From: Bacillota bacterium
Lineage (GTDB): Bacteria; Bacillota; Clostridia; Christensenellales; CALWSW01
Reading direction: 5' to 3'
Length of the DNA: 7,205 nucleotides
Assembly (NCBI GenBank): GCA_023402915.1
Contig: JAEYFO010000154.1
Span: forward strand, 1 to 7,205
In this document: positions 1-5,483 of the stretch, piece after piece
Numbering within the stretch: position 1 is the first letter of the stretch
Layout: each line of letters starts with the position of its first letter
Translations under genes and position numbers: made by a program
Notes under the pieces: generated by a model
The model's input: only the letters and a program-made list of their open reading frames with translations
The model's database searches: none
Told to the model about the DNA's origin: nothing

Positions 1-1
1 C

Positions 2-121
2 ATCGTCAAGGTGGACACTGTGATCGATCAGCTCAAAGAGGTGCTCGGCGCGAAGAAAGCGCACCTGATCCCCCTCAACCGCGAAGCGATCGAGCGAGGC
101 GCGCAGGCCGCCATCAAATAA
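2..121 (+). CDS. C-terminus of a 2-oxoacid:ferredoxin (acceptor) oxidoreductase gamma-type subunit, partial
   Basis: The window begins inside this gene; 39 codons remain before TAA at 119-121. The visible protein starts IVKVDTVIDQLKEVLG, continues into AHLIPLNREAIERGAQ, and ends AIK. An amphipathic helix followed by a 'HxLIPLNREAxxxGA' tail is typical of the gamma (KorC/IorB-like) subunit of 2-oxoglutarate or other 2-oxoacid:ferredoxin oxidoreductases. These enzymes decarboxylate a 2-oxoacid to its acyl-CoA in the cytoplasm and reduce ferredoxin. The call is made from the recognised tail only; cofactor or substrate residues are not in view, so the substrate cannot be told. The gene is probably last in its operon, because an intrinsic terminator follows 18 bp after the stop. 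Confidence 0.55.
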   Translation: MVKVDTVIDQLKEVLGAKKAHLIPLNREAIERGAQAAIK

Positions 122-139
122 GACCCGTTTTTGACCCGC

Positions 140-176
140 AAAAGCCGGAGGGCAGCTTGCTCTTCCGGCTTTTTTG
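140..176 (+). terminator. Intrinsic terminator after the oxidoreductase gene, probably also serving the convergent operon
   Basis: A perfect 10-bp stem, AAAAGCCGGA (140-149) pairing with TCCGGCTTTT (164-173), encloses a 14-nt loop and is followed by a T-rich tract on the + strand. On the minus strand the same stem is followed by TTTT and then GC-rich sequence, so termination of the convergent gene ending at 186 is plausible but weaker. Confidence 0.85.
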
Positions 177-185
177 TTTTTTGGC

Positions 186-983
186 CTATCGCCACGCCCG
201 TTCCCGCAGGGGGAAAAGCCACTCTGCCGCCGCCGCGATGCCCGATCGGTATCCGTAAAACCACAGGGAAAGCAGCGCTGCATAGAGTGGGATTTGGGAC
301 AAAATTGTCCCTATGCAGGCGACGGCGCTCAAGACCGCATAATATCGAACGCGAAACCAGACAGGTGCTTCCCGCAAAAAACACAGGCCATATTTTTCCT
401 TGGAGGCGTGCTCCACGCTGCGTGGCAGGGGAAAACAGAAAAAGAGAACGGCCAGCGCTTCCCCAAGGGTTTCCGGCGGACAAAAGAGGGCAGGAAGGGC
501 CGCATATTTGGCGCTGCACAGCAATAAATAGGTCAAAATATTCCACCGCGACCGGATCGTATTGTGCAACTCAAACGCGAGCAGCATCGCGCCCAGCGCA
601 AGGGAAAAGCGCATCAGCGCCGCTGCTTTCATCCCGGTTCCAACGAGCAGCCCCATGCAGATCGCCGCCGCGCTCCATCGTGACCGCAGAATTTTCCAGT
701 ATTGCGCCCCGACCTCCAGGCGCATCTTAGGCGGCAGCCGGTCGTTGGGATGCCGCTCTTTTTGAATGGTCACAAAGTCGTTTTTCAGGTATCCCGTTTC
801 ATAAAGAGCATATTGCGCCGCAGCGGCCAGCGCAAATTGCAGCAAAAAGCGCCCATTCTTTTTTGAAAACTGCCCGCACAGCAGCAACAATGGTCCGAAC
901 CAGATGGCAAAGAATGAGAGCTTGTCCAGCCATGTTTTCGCCCGCGTCGCCCAGCCGTAGGAAAATGGAATGCGCCACCGCAT
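186..983 (-). CDS. Polytopic membrane protein, UbiA-like but with substituted aspartates
   Basis: This is a 265-aa hydrophobic protein with roughly seven or eight likely membrane segments, near residues 23-38, 46-62, 103-117, 122-138, 150-166, 174-187, 214-230 and 231-247. Between segments two and three, residues 61-82 contain GYLKNDFVTIQKERHPNDRL. This lines up with the UbiA prenyltransferase signature NDxxDxxxD...HPxxR: the leading ND and the HPxxR end are kept, but the metal-binding aspartates are replaced by T and K. A second polar loop (residues 188-199, RSVEHASKEKYG) sits where UbiA proteins carry their second Asp-rich motif. The gene starts 3 nt after the HAD gene stop and has no strong ribosome binding site, suggesting translational coupling. 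By analogy with polyprenyl-phosphate phosphoribosyltransferases, a role with lipid-linked sugars is possible. The motif substitutions make classical Mg-diphosphate chemistry uncertain, and it could be a non-enzymatic membrane partner. Confidence 0.6.
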   Translation of the reverse strand: MRWRIPFSYGWATRAKTWLDKLSFFAIWFGPLLLLCGQFSKKNGRFLLQFALAAAAQYALYETGYLKNDFVTIQKERHPNDRLPPKMRLEVGAQYWKILRSRWSAAAICMGLLVGTGMKAAALMRFSLALGAMLLAFELHNTIRSRWNILTYLLLCSAKYAALPALFCPPETLGEALAVLFFCFPLPRSVEHASKEKYGLCFLREAPVWFRVRYYAVLSAVACIGTILSQIPLYAALLSLWFYGYRSGIAAAAEWLFPLRERAWR

Positions 984-986
984 GGT

Positions 987-1589
987 TCAGACCCAATGGA
1001 TGTCCTGCGCCGGAAACCGCGCAAGCCACCACTGCTCATGCCGTTTGGAAGTGTAGATCACCCGCTCATCCGCCCGGCGCAGCAGCGCTTCGTCCGAGCA
1101 GTTATCCGTACAGACCAGCAGCCGTTCCCAGGGCGGAACCTCTGAAAGGATCTGCTCTTTTCGGCCAAAAATGTCGTTTTCCAGCATTCCATTCTGATAG
1201 TGCGGACTGTGCCACTGGTCAAAACGCAGCAGCCGCGCCGCCGGTTCCGTCAGAAAATCCGGCGCAGCACTGGCCAAAATTGTCACCCAGCCCGCCTGCT
1301 GCAACGAGTGGAGCAGCGCCGCCGCGCTTTCCCGCTGCAACGGCGGAAGAATTTCCCGGACGAATTTTGCGCCGTAATAGCGAAGCTCATCCTGCCGGAA
1401 CCCTGAAAGCGCCTGAAGGTGCCGTCTGCGCCGCCATTGCCTGTGGGGGAACAGCTCGTCCGCCAGATATCCCAGATAGCTGTCCGCAAGAACGCGATCG
1501 CGGTTTTTCGGGCAGAGCCAGCGGGTAAAGCAAAACAGCGTGTTGCAGCGGTACAGCGTGCCGCACAGGTCAAAAATTGCCAAAAACAT
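987..1589 (-). CDS. HAD-superfamily phosphatase-like protein with DLCGT motif I
   Basis: This 200-aa protein has the layout of SerB-like HAD hydrolases. Motif I is at residues 5-12 (IFDLCGTL, nucleophile D7), motif II is S107 in ILASAAP, a lysine near 144 (GRKEQ) may be motif III, and motif IV is TDNCSDEALL with D162 and D166. Residues of about 14-90 would form the helical cap. HAD phosphatases normally read DxDGT, the second Asp being the general acid/base; here it is C9. The protein may therefore act by altered chemistry, bind a phosphorylated lipid without turnover, or belong to a DxCGT subgroup. The ATG lies 2 nt after the glycosyltransferase stop, with AAGGAG 14 nt upstream inside that gene. 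It is the middle gene of a three-gene unit. The HAD assignment is firm; the substrate is unknown, with a polyprenyl-linked phosphosugar as the contextual guess. Confidence 0.75.
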   Translation of the reverse strand: MFLAIFDLCGTLYRCNTLFCFTRWLCPKNRDRVLADSYLGYLADELFPHRQWRRRRHLQALSGFRQDELRYYGAKFVREILPPLQRESAAALLHSLQQAGWVTILASAAPDFLTEPAARLLRFDQWHSPHYQNGMLENDIFGRKEQILSEVPPWERLLVCTDNCSDEALLRRADERVIYTSKRHEQWWLARFPAQDIHWV

Positions 1590-1591
1590 CG

Positions 1592-2491
1592 CTATGTTTC
1601 ACGCTCCTTCAGTGCGCCAGCCGCCCCGATCACCGGCGCAAAAAAGGCTGTGATCGGATTGGTTCCCTGAAAAATCGCCTGCGCTGCCCGGCAAAAAGGC
1701 TCCAAAAACACGGCGCTGAGCCAGAGCCTGCGCGTCTCTTTTCTCGAAAAATACCGTTTTGCGTAGAGAATTCGGCTCTTCACATGCTGGCGAACACAAA
1801 AGGCCCGCACTGTTTCGCTGCCGCCACCCCGATGCAGCGCGTGGAGATCGGCCAGATACCGGCAGTGCCACCCGGCCTGTTCCATGCGCCGCGCCAGGTC
1901 CACCTCTTCAAAATACAGAAAAAATTTCCGGTCAAATCCGTCCACTGCTTCAAACGCCTCACGCCGCACCATCAGATAAGCTCCCAGTACCCATTGTGCC
2001 CGGCCGCTTTTCAGCTGTTCCTTTTCAAAATAGGGGCGGAACCGTTTGGGGAACAGTTTTCCCGCGCCCAAGCTCCGCAAAATCAGCTGCTTTGCCGTGG
2101 GGAAACGCATTTTGGCCGGCTGCACCGATCCATCCCGGTTCAAAAGGGAAATGCCGAGCATTCCGGCGTCCGGATACTGCCGCAGGACGTTTTGCGGCGC
2201 TTCGATTCCGGCGGGCGGGATTTCCACATCCGGATTCAAAAACAGCAAAAACGGTGCATGCCCCATGGCCGCACATTCGTTACAGGCCGCGCCGTATCCA
2301 ATATTTTTCCCAATGACTAGCCGAAAAGAGAAGGAACTGTCCGAATTTTTTTCCGGCGGCTGTTTCGACCCGTTATCCCGCACGGTCACAGACGCGATTT
2401 CGCCGCTGCGCCTCTGCGCCTTTTCCAGCGCGTCCAAGCAGCGAACAAGCTCCGCTTCGCTGTTATGATTGACGACAACCACGTCCACCAT
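1592..2491 (-). CDS. Family 2 glycosyltransferase (rhamnosyltransferase-like)
   Basis: This is a 299-aa cytoplasmic or membrane-associated GT-A glycosyltransferase. From the chosen start the order is: N-terminal nucleotide-sugar strand VDVVVVNHNS (2-11), VRDNGS (38-42), NIGYGAACN (63-71), the metal/donor motif LFLNPDVEIPP (83-93), WVLGAYLMVRREAF (167-180), and the acceptor-side motif GFDRKFFLYFEEVDLARR (185-202). The last is typical of WbbL/RfbF-like GT2 enzymes that add rhamnose or similar sugars to lipid-linked or wall glycans. The frame is open 66 codons further upstream, but the ATG at 2489-2491 is preferred. GGGAGG lies about 10 nt upstream of it, homology to GT2 begins exactly there, and the extension has no family features. 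It is the first gene of the operon with the HAD and UbiA-like genes. Donor and acceptor cannot be read from the sequence. Confidence 0.85.
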   Translation of the reverse strand: MVDVVVVNHNSEAELVRCLDALEKAQRRSGEIASVTVRDNGSKQPPEKNSDSSFSFRLVIGKNIGYGAACNECAAMGHAPFLLFLNPDVEIPPAGIEAPQNVLRQYPDAGMLGISLLNRDGSVQPAKMRFPTAKQLILRSLGAGKLFPKRFRPYFEKEQLKSGRAQWVLGAYLMVRREAFEAVDGFDRKFFLYFEEVDLARRMEQAGWHCRYLADLHALHRGGGSETVRAFCVRQHVKSRILYAKRYFSRKETRRLWLSAVFLEPFCRAAQAIFQGTNPITAFFAPVIGAAGALKERET

Positions 2492-2583
2492 CCGCTGCGC
2501 GCCTCCCGCCAAAGCTGATTTTCGCTTCTCTTTGAAACGTAGTATGCGCAGAAACTGCAAAAACACTCCGCTTTTCGACAGTT

Positions 2584-2595
2584 TGCAAATTTGCA
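2584..2595. promoter_or_regulatory. 12-bp perfect palindrome upstream of the glycosyltransferase operon
   Basis: TGCAAATTTGCA is self-complementary and lies about 93 bp upstream of the glycosyltransferase start, in the 137-bp AT-rich gap between this operon and the prophage remnant. It could be an operator or part of a promoter, but I see no convincing -35/-10 pair around it and a chance palindrome is possible. Confidence 0.25.
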
Positions 2596-2628
2596 CAAAA
2601 AACCCAAAATCTTCCGAACGCTTCTTTC

Positions 2629-3813
2629 GTGCAGGCCGGACTGAGCCGCACGAGCGGCACGTTTGAAAACCTGACGCGCACCACGGCAAAGACGGCGGCG
2701 AAGCAGTTTGAAAACGCCCTTGACCGGGCGTACATGCAGGTCACCACCGGCGCGTTCTCCACGGACGCGGCCATCCGGCAGGCGGTCAAGGACCTGTCGG
2801 CGCAGGGCGTGGCTTCCATCCGGTACCCTTCGGGGCGGGTGGACACGCTGGAGACCGCCGTGCGCCGGGCGGTGGTGACGGGCGTGAACCAGACGGCCAT
2901 TCAGGCGGCCCTGGAACGGGCCAAAGAGCTGGGCGCGGAGCTGATGGAGCTGACGGCACACCAGGGCGCGCGGCCCTCCCACGCCGCCTGGCAGGGGAAG
3001 ATCGTGCGCGTTGCCGGCGAGCCGGAAGCGGGCGAAAGCTATCTGTCCCTTTCGGACATCGGCTACGGCACGGGCGCGGGCTTTGGGGGCTGGAACTGCC
3101 GCCACAGCTGGAACCCCTACTGGCCGGGCACGGCGCGCACCTGGACGGACGAGCAGCTCGAGGCGCTCAAAGAGCCGTCCGTCACCTATGACGGCAAGCC
3201 CATGACCGACTACGAGGCCAGCCAGCAGCAGCGCTATTTCGAGCGGCAGCAGCGGCGCTGGAAGCGGGAATACAAGGCCATGGAGGCGGCGGGGCAGGAT
3301 ACCTATGAGGCCGCCGCAAAAATTCGGGAATGGCAGGAGAAGGAAAAGGACTTCCTGCGCCAGACCGGACGGAAGGCCGACGCAGACCGGGCGACCGTCG
3401 CGGAGTTCAGCTGGCAGGATGGGAAGAATGCGAGGAAAGAGCTTGCGAAGTATGAAAAGTACCGGTACAATAAAGATGGAACGATTGTTGTGACGGACGA
3501 CTGGAAAAGCCGGGGAAAAGTAACCATACCCAGACAATACCGGCCTTTTGCTGTTGTGGAGACGCAAACAGACTTCAAAAATAGTACAGCTCAAATTGAT
3601 CGGACGCTGTACGATGAAAAGGGATGGATGGTAACGCAAATCCATCCCGGTCCGCACAACCGTCCAGATCAGCACAAACGCGGTACGCATGGAGAGCATG
3701 GGCACACCTACAGGTGGGACGCAGACGGGAAGCCGCTTGAAAGAACCGAGCGTGACCTGACGGAACAGGAAAGACGGGAACACGCTGATTTGTTAGGAGA
3801 AAGCAAGACATGA
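2629..3813 (+). pseudogene. 5'-truncated phage minor capsid (MuF-like) gene with a polymorphic-toxin-type C-terminus
   Basis: The frame encodes 394 residues and begins abruptly in mid-domain at QAGLSRTSGTFENLTRTTA. Intact Phage_min_cap2 proteins carry roughly 130-150 residues before this motif. The GTG at 2629 has no Shine-Dalgarno, so I read it as a broken gene. Residues 20-165 are the minor capsid core, with TAHQGARPSHAAWQG (109-123) and GYGTGAGFGGWNCRHSWNP (145-163). Residues 190-260 form a charged, probably helical linker. From about 262 the protein becomes a different module: DRTLYDEKGWMVTQIH, then a His-rich stretch (H339, H343, H349, H354, H357, H359), then ERDLTEQERREHADLL. Similar tails occur on MuF and other polymorphic toxins as far as I recall; the activity is unknown. 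In a phage this protein would sit at the portal/head. The final TGA overlaps the next ATG, as in toxin-immunity pairs. Confidence 0.8.
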
Positions 3814-4049
3814 ATGACAAGGACATCGCTCTTTTTCTGATGATAAACGAGCCTGTTTTTGACATAGGAGAGAAACAGTATTCCGTTTGTTGTCCTCGCG
3901 GGACGCTTTTCTGCACATGGGATTCCGAGGGAAATACCTTCGATTTTTCCTCTGTTGAAGATCTTCTTGACCACTGGATCGTGGAGGGCACGCCCTTTCG
4001 AAAACGGGCGGCTGCTCTCATCAGGCAATACGCAGAACCTACCGGATAA
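3810..4049 (+). CDS. Small protein, candidate immunity partner of the MuF C-terminal domain
   Basis: This 79-aa protein begins MNDKDIALFLMINEPVF; its centre and C-terminus read FSSVEDLLDHWIVEGTPFRK. The ATG overlaps the toxin-like gene's stop codon (ATGA), with AGGAGA 9 nt upstream, so the two are translationally coupled. Small size, coupling, lower GC than the capsid core, and the '(D/S)SVE(D/E)(L/M)LDxWIxxG' type of C-terminus fit immunity proteins found after phage and secreted polymorphic toxins. There are no membrane segments or signal peptide, so it would act in the cytoplasm. The pairing is inferred from position and remembered resemblance, not from a known tested pair. It is intact, which is notable beside a truncated toxin carrier. 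Confidence 0.65.
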   Translation: MNDKDIALFLMINEPVFDIGEKQYSVCCPRGTLFCTWDSEGNTFDFSSVEDLLDHWIVEGTPFRKRAAALIRQYAEPTG

Positions 4050-4088
4050 AGGCATACTGATTCAAACAACACCCAAAGGAGGACGCGC

Positions 4089-4298
4089 ATGAACCTGATT
4101 ATGAACGATGCAACGCGCAATTTTCTCGAAAAACATTGCGCGGATATTCCTTTTGACCGGGAACATCTGAATGATTTGCTTGACCGTTTGGATGAAATGG
4201 AGCTCAATTCGCTGGATGCGGAATACAACCCGACGGAAAGCACAAGGCCTATCGTATATGCGATTGACGACCTGTGGGCAAATAACGGAGATCATTAA
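4089..4298 (+). CDS. Small acidic protein of unknown function
   Basis: This is a 69-aa protein with many Asp/Glu and few Lys/Arg, starting MNLIMNDATRNFLEK and ending DDLWANNGDH. The start is well supported by AAAGGAGG six bases upstream. It follows the candidate immunity gene by 39 nt with no terminator between them, so it is probably on the same transcript. An intrinsic terminator begins at its stop codon. I do not recognise a family. Its size, acidity and place after a toxin-like domain would suit a second or orphan immunity protein, but it could be any phage accessory gene. Confidence 0.6.
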   Translation: MNLIMNDATRNFLEKHCADIPFDREHLNDLLDRLDEMELNSLDAEYNPTESTRPIVYAIDDLWANNGDH

Positions 4299-4326
4299 AA
4301 CCGCCCTGCGCCGCACGGCGGTTTTT
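4298..4326 (+). terminator. Intrinsic terminator after the acidic small gene
   Basis: AAACCGCC (4298-4305) pairs with GGCGGTTT (4317-4324) around an 11-nt loop, followed by Ts to 4326. It begins within the TAA of the preceding gene and separates it from the next small gene, which may have its own promoter or rely on read-through. Confidence 0.8.
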
Positions 4327-4360
4327 CGTATCCCGGACTGCAATTGACGGAGGTATAAGC

Positions 4361-4582
4361 ATGGCGGTTCACATTGACGTCAATGACCCGAGCAAGCGAC
4401 GCTTTTTTGATGATCCGGGAGCGAAAGTTCTGATGTGCAGCTACTGTAAGCACAGAATTGGAATCAAGCCGGCGTGCAAAGCATATCCCGACGGGATCCC
4501 GCGGGAGCTGCTGCTTCGCGGCGAACACGATACGCCTTTTCCGGGGGATCATGGCTACCGGTTCGAACGGAAAGAAGATTAA
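4361..4582 (+). CDS. Small CxxC protein, phage/toxin-cassette associated
   Basis: This 73-aa protein has C26-x2-C29 and C39 (MCSYCKH...ACKAYPDG), followed by the string AYPDGIPRELL, then GEHDTPFPGDHGYRFE. The 'CxxC...C(K/D)A(F/Y)PDGIP...PFPGDxGxxFE' pattern is, from memory, a recurring small protein family near polymorphic toxins and in phages. The cysteines could form a metal-binding knuckle, with H57 or H64 as a possible extra ligand. GGAGG lies 7 nt before the ATG. A terminator follows directly, and another lies upstream, so it can be a one-gene unit. The function is unknown; an immunity or accessory role is a guess from context. Confidence 0.7.
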   Translation: MAVHIDVNDPSKRRFFDDPGAKVLMCSYCKHRIGIKPACKAYPDGIPRELLLRGEHDTPFPGDHGYRFERKED

Positions 4583-4589
4583 ATCACTC

Positions 4590-4613
4590 AAGCACCTTAC
4601 GGGGTGCTTTTTT
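4590..4613 (+). terminator. Intrinsic terminator closing the small-gene cassette
   Basis: AAGCACC (4590-4596) pairs with GGTGCTT (4603-4609) around a 6-nt loop, with a run of six Ts from 4608 to 4613. It sits 8 bp after the stop of the CxxC gene. Confidence 0.85.
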
Positions 4614-4633
4614 GATACCCAAATTTCGCCCTG

Positions 4634-4688
4634 CCGCCCCGGCGCTTAACCGGGCGGACGGCCGCCAGCCGCAGCGTCACCTGCGGCT
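4634..4688 (+). other. Two GC-rich hairpins in the leader of the scaffold gene fragment
   Basis: The first stem pairs CCGCCCCGG (4634-4642) with CCGGGCGG (4650-4657), with one bulged base. The second is a perfect 8-bp stem, AGCCGCAG (4667-4674) with CTGCGGCT (4681-4688). Neither is followed by a T-run, so they are not complete terminators. They may be a decayed terminator or an RNA structure controlling the scaffold gene. The 149-bp gap holding them contains no gene. Confidence 0.35.
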
Positions 4689-4731
4689 CTATAAATCCTC
4701 TGACAGCAAAACGGCGGCCGAAGGAACACCC

Positions 4732-4893
4732 ATGGAATTTCTCAAGCAGTTTTTCGGCGAAAACGGCGAAAAGGCCCTCACCTACGACGACCTTCAGAAG
4801 GCGCTCGAGGGCAGCAAGGACGTGAAGATTGACAATCTGGCCACCGGCCAGTGGGTGGATAAGGGCAGGTTCACGGCCAAGCAGGCCGATTGA
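4732..4893 (+). pseudogene. N-terminal fragment of a phage GP20-type scaffold protein
   Basis: This gives 53 residues starting MEFLKQFFGENGEKALTYDD, followed by LQKALEG, and ending DKGRFTAKQAD before TGA. It matches the conserved start of phage minor structural protein GP20 / capsid scaffolding proteins, which normally run on for well over 100 residues as a long coiled coil; that coiled-coil body is missing. GAAGGA lies about 8 nt before the ATG. In intact phages this gene comes after portal and minor capsid genes and before the major capsid, which matches its place here. The break falls at about 4888-4893, where the DNA changes to the end of a minus-strand gene. As it stands it cannot build a head. 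Confidence 0.8.
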
Positions 4894-5029
4894 TCTCAAC
4901 CGTGGGCGTGGTGTTCTTCGCAGCGCAGGCCGCGCGGAACGCTTCAAGCAGTTCCGGCCGCAGGTCGAGCGGGAAGCGGACGTAGTTGCGGCGGTTATAG
5001 CGCTGCTGGCTTTCGTATTTTCCGGGCAA
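4871..5029 (-). pseudogene. Truncated small phage protein resembling ribbon-helix-helix family
   Basis: This gives 52 residues from a TTG start (5027-5029) with AGGAGG eight bases upstream. The protein begins MPGKYESQQRYNRRNYVRF, continues into LDLRPELLEAFRAAC, and reaches KNTTPTVEI. Small phage and clostridial proteins of this type ('MPGKYESQ..YN..NYV.F..') usually continue for another 10-15 residues in a final helix ('..TEIKRFIEEYI'). Here the last five or six codons (NRPAWP) come from the scaffold gene's antisense strand, so the C-terminus is lost at the junction near 4890. Full-length relatives look like MetJ/Arc-type DNA-binding or antitoxin-like folds. It is the third gene of a minus-strand trio, 13 nt after the membrane peptide gene. 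Confidence 0.6.
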
Positions 5030-5042
5030 ACGCTCCACCTCC

Positions 5043-5129
5043 TTACAACACGCGGATGAGCATCAAAACAAGATTCACGATCGACAGTGCCAGTGCCGCT
5101 CCAGCGACCCAAACCCATTTTCTATCCAT
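5043..5129 (-). CDS. 28-aa single-pass membrane peptide
   Basis: A short frame encodes MDRKWVWVAGAALALSIVN and then LVLMLIRVL: a charged N-terminus followed by one uninterrupted hydrophobic stretch long enough to cross the membrane. An excellent AGGAGG lies about 9 nt upstream of the ATG, and the next gene's ribosome binding site overlaps its stop codon. That arrangement argues that it is translated despite its size. The function is not recognised. Small hydrophobic peptides of this kind occur in prophage accessory regions and could be a holin-like, toxin or membrane-signalling peptide; none of these is demonstrated. Confidence 0.55.
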   Translation of the reverse strand: MDRKWVWVAGAALALSIVNLVLMLIRVL

Positions 5130-5173
5130 GATTGAAAGCCTCCTTGAAGTGTGGTAAAATGAGCAGAAGGGAG

Positions 5174-5187
5174 GGGGCTTGCGCCCC
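5174..5187. other. Short GC hairpin between the two membrane peptide genes
   Basis: GGGGC (5174-5178) and GCCCC (5183-5187) enclose a 4-nt loop. It lies in the 63-nt gap between the 39-aa and 28-aa genes and has no T-run on the minus strand, so it may tune expression or mRNA stability instead of terminating. Confidence 0.3.
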
Positions 5188-5192
5188 AACCC

Positions 5193-5312
5193 CTACCTGT
5201 TGAACAGCTCGATGAGAGCGGCCAACAGATTGACGATGGCGGTCAGCAGTGCAAGTGTTGAAACAATAACTGCTGACTGCTTGTCATTTTTGGGCTTCTT
5301 TTTCTTCTTCAT
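5193..5312 (-). CDS. 39-aa Lys-rich membrane peptide
   Basis: This encodes 39 residues: a strongly basic start (MKKKKKPKNDKQ) followed by SAVIVSTLALLTAIVNLLA, the core of a hydrophobic membrane segment, and a short tail ending FNR before TAG. The layout is of a single-pass peptide with a cytoplasmic basic N-terminus. Shine-Dalgarno sequence is weak (GAAAAGAG region). It is the first gene of the minus-strand trio and 63 nt before the 28-aa membrane peptide; the two share the pattern basic head plus '(S)IVNL' helix, so they may be related. The function is unknown. Confidence 0.5.
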   Translation of the reverse strand: MKKKKKPKNDKQSAVIVSTLALLTAIVNLLAALIELFNR

Positions 5313-5338
5313 TGGCTTTTTCTCTTTTCGCTCTTTCT

Positions 5339-5359
5339 ATATCCATCACATATCCATCA
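5339..5359. repeat. Tandem duplication with 11-bp period
   Basis: ATATCCATCA occurs at 5339-5348 and again at 5350-5359, one base apart. It lies just upstream of the 39-aa peptide gene, close to its possible -10 region. It may be replication slippage or a pair of same-face operator half-sites. Confidence 0.5.
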
Positions 5360-5384
5360 TTTTACACGCACGTACATAAATCAA
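5356..5384 (-). promoter_or_regulatory. Possible promoter of the minus-strand small-gene trio
   Basis: Reading the minus strand, TTGATT (5379-5384) lies 17 bp from AATGAT (5356-5361), each matching four of six consensus bases. An imperfect inverted repeat AAGAG...CTCTT (5383-5399) abuts the -35. The match is weak and rests on position ahead of the trio. The stretch 5313-5480 contains no gene that I can support. Confidence 0.3.
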
Positions 5385-5483
5385 GAGATAATTCCTCTTT
5401 TGGGAAAAACTTTCCAGAAGTTTTCCACGAAAAGTAGAAAAGTTTCCGACCCTTTCTTAAAACAAACCTTCAAAAAGCATCGT

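Noticed and set aside
28..546. Minus-strand open frame spanning the left terminator
   Set aside because: It runs through the intrinsic terminator and overlaps both the oxidoreductase tail and the membrane protein gene, with no start signal or motif.
863..1528. 221-codon + strand open frame opposite the HAD and membrane protein genes
   Set aside because: The translation is Ala/Pro/Arg-rich without motifs, and it overlaps two minus-strand genes with clear domain content.
2492..2689. 66-residue N-terminal extension of the glycosyltransferase
   Set aside because: The frame is open, but the GT2 fold begins at the ATG at 2489-2491, which has its own ribosome binding site, and the extension would run into phage capsid coding DNA.
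2386..3783. Long open frame (465 codons) on the minus strand across the capsid gene
   Set aside because: It lies opposite the well-recognised minor capsid frame, crosses the host/phage border, has low-complexity Arg/Pro/Leu-rich translation and shows no family motif. It is a by-product of GC-rich codons.
5179..5379. 66-codon + strand open frame with a Phe-rich hydrophobic stretch
   Set aside because: The Phe run is the antisense of the Lys-rich start of the minus-strand 39-aa peptide; no ribosome binding site fits.
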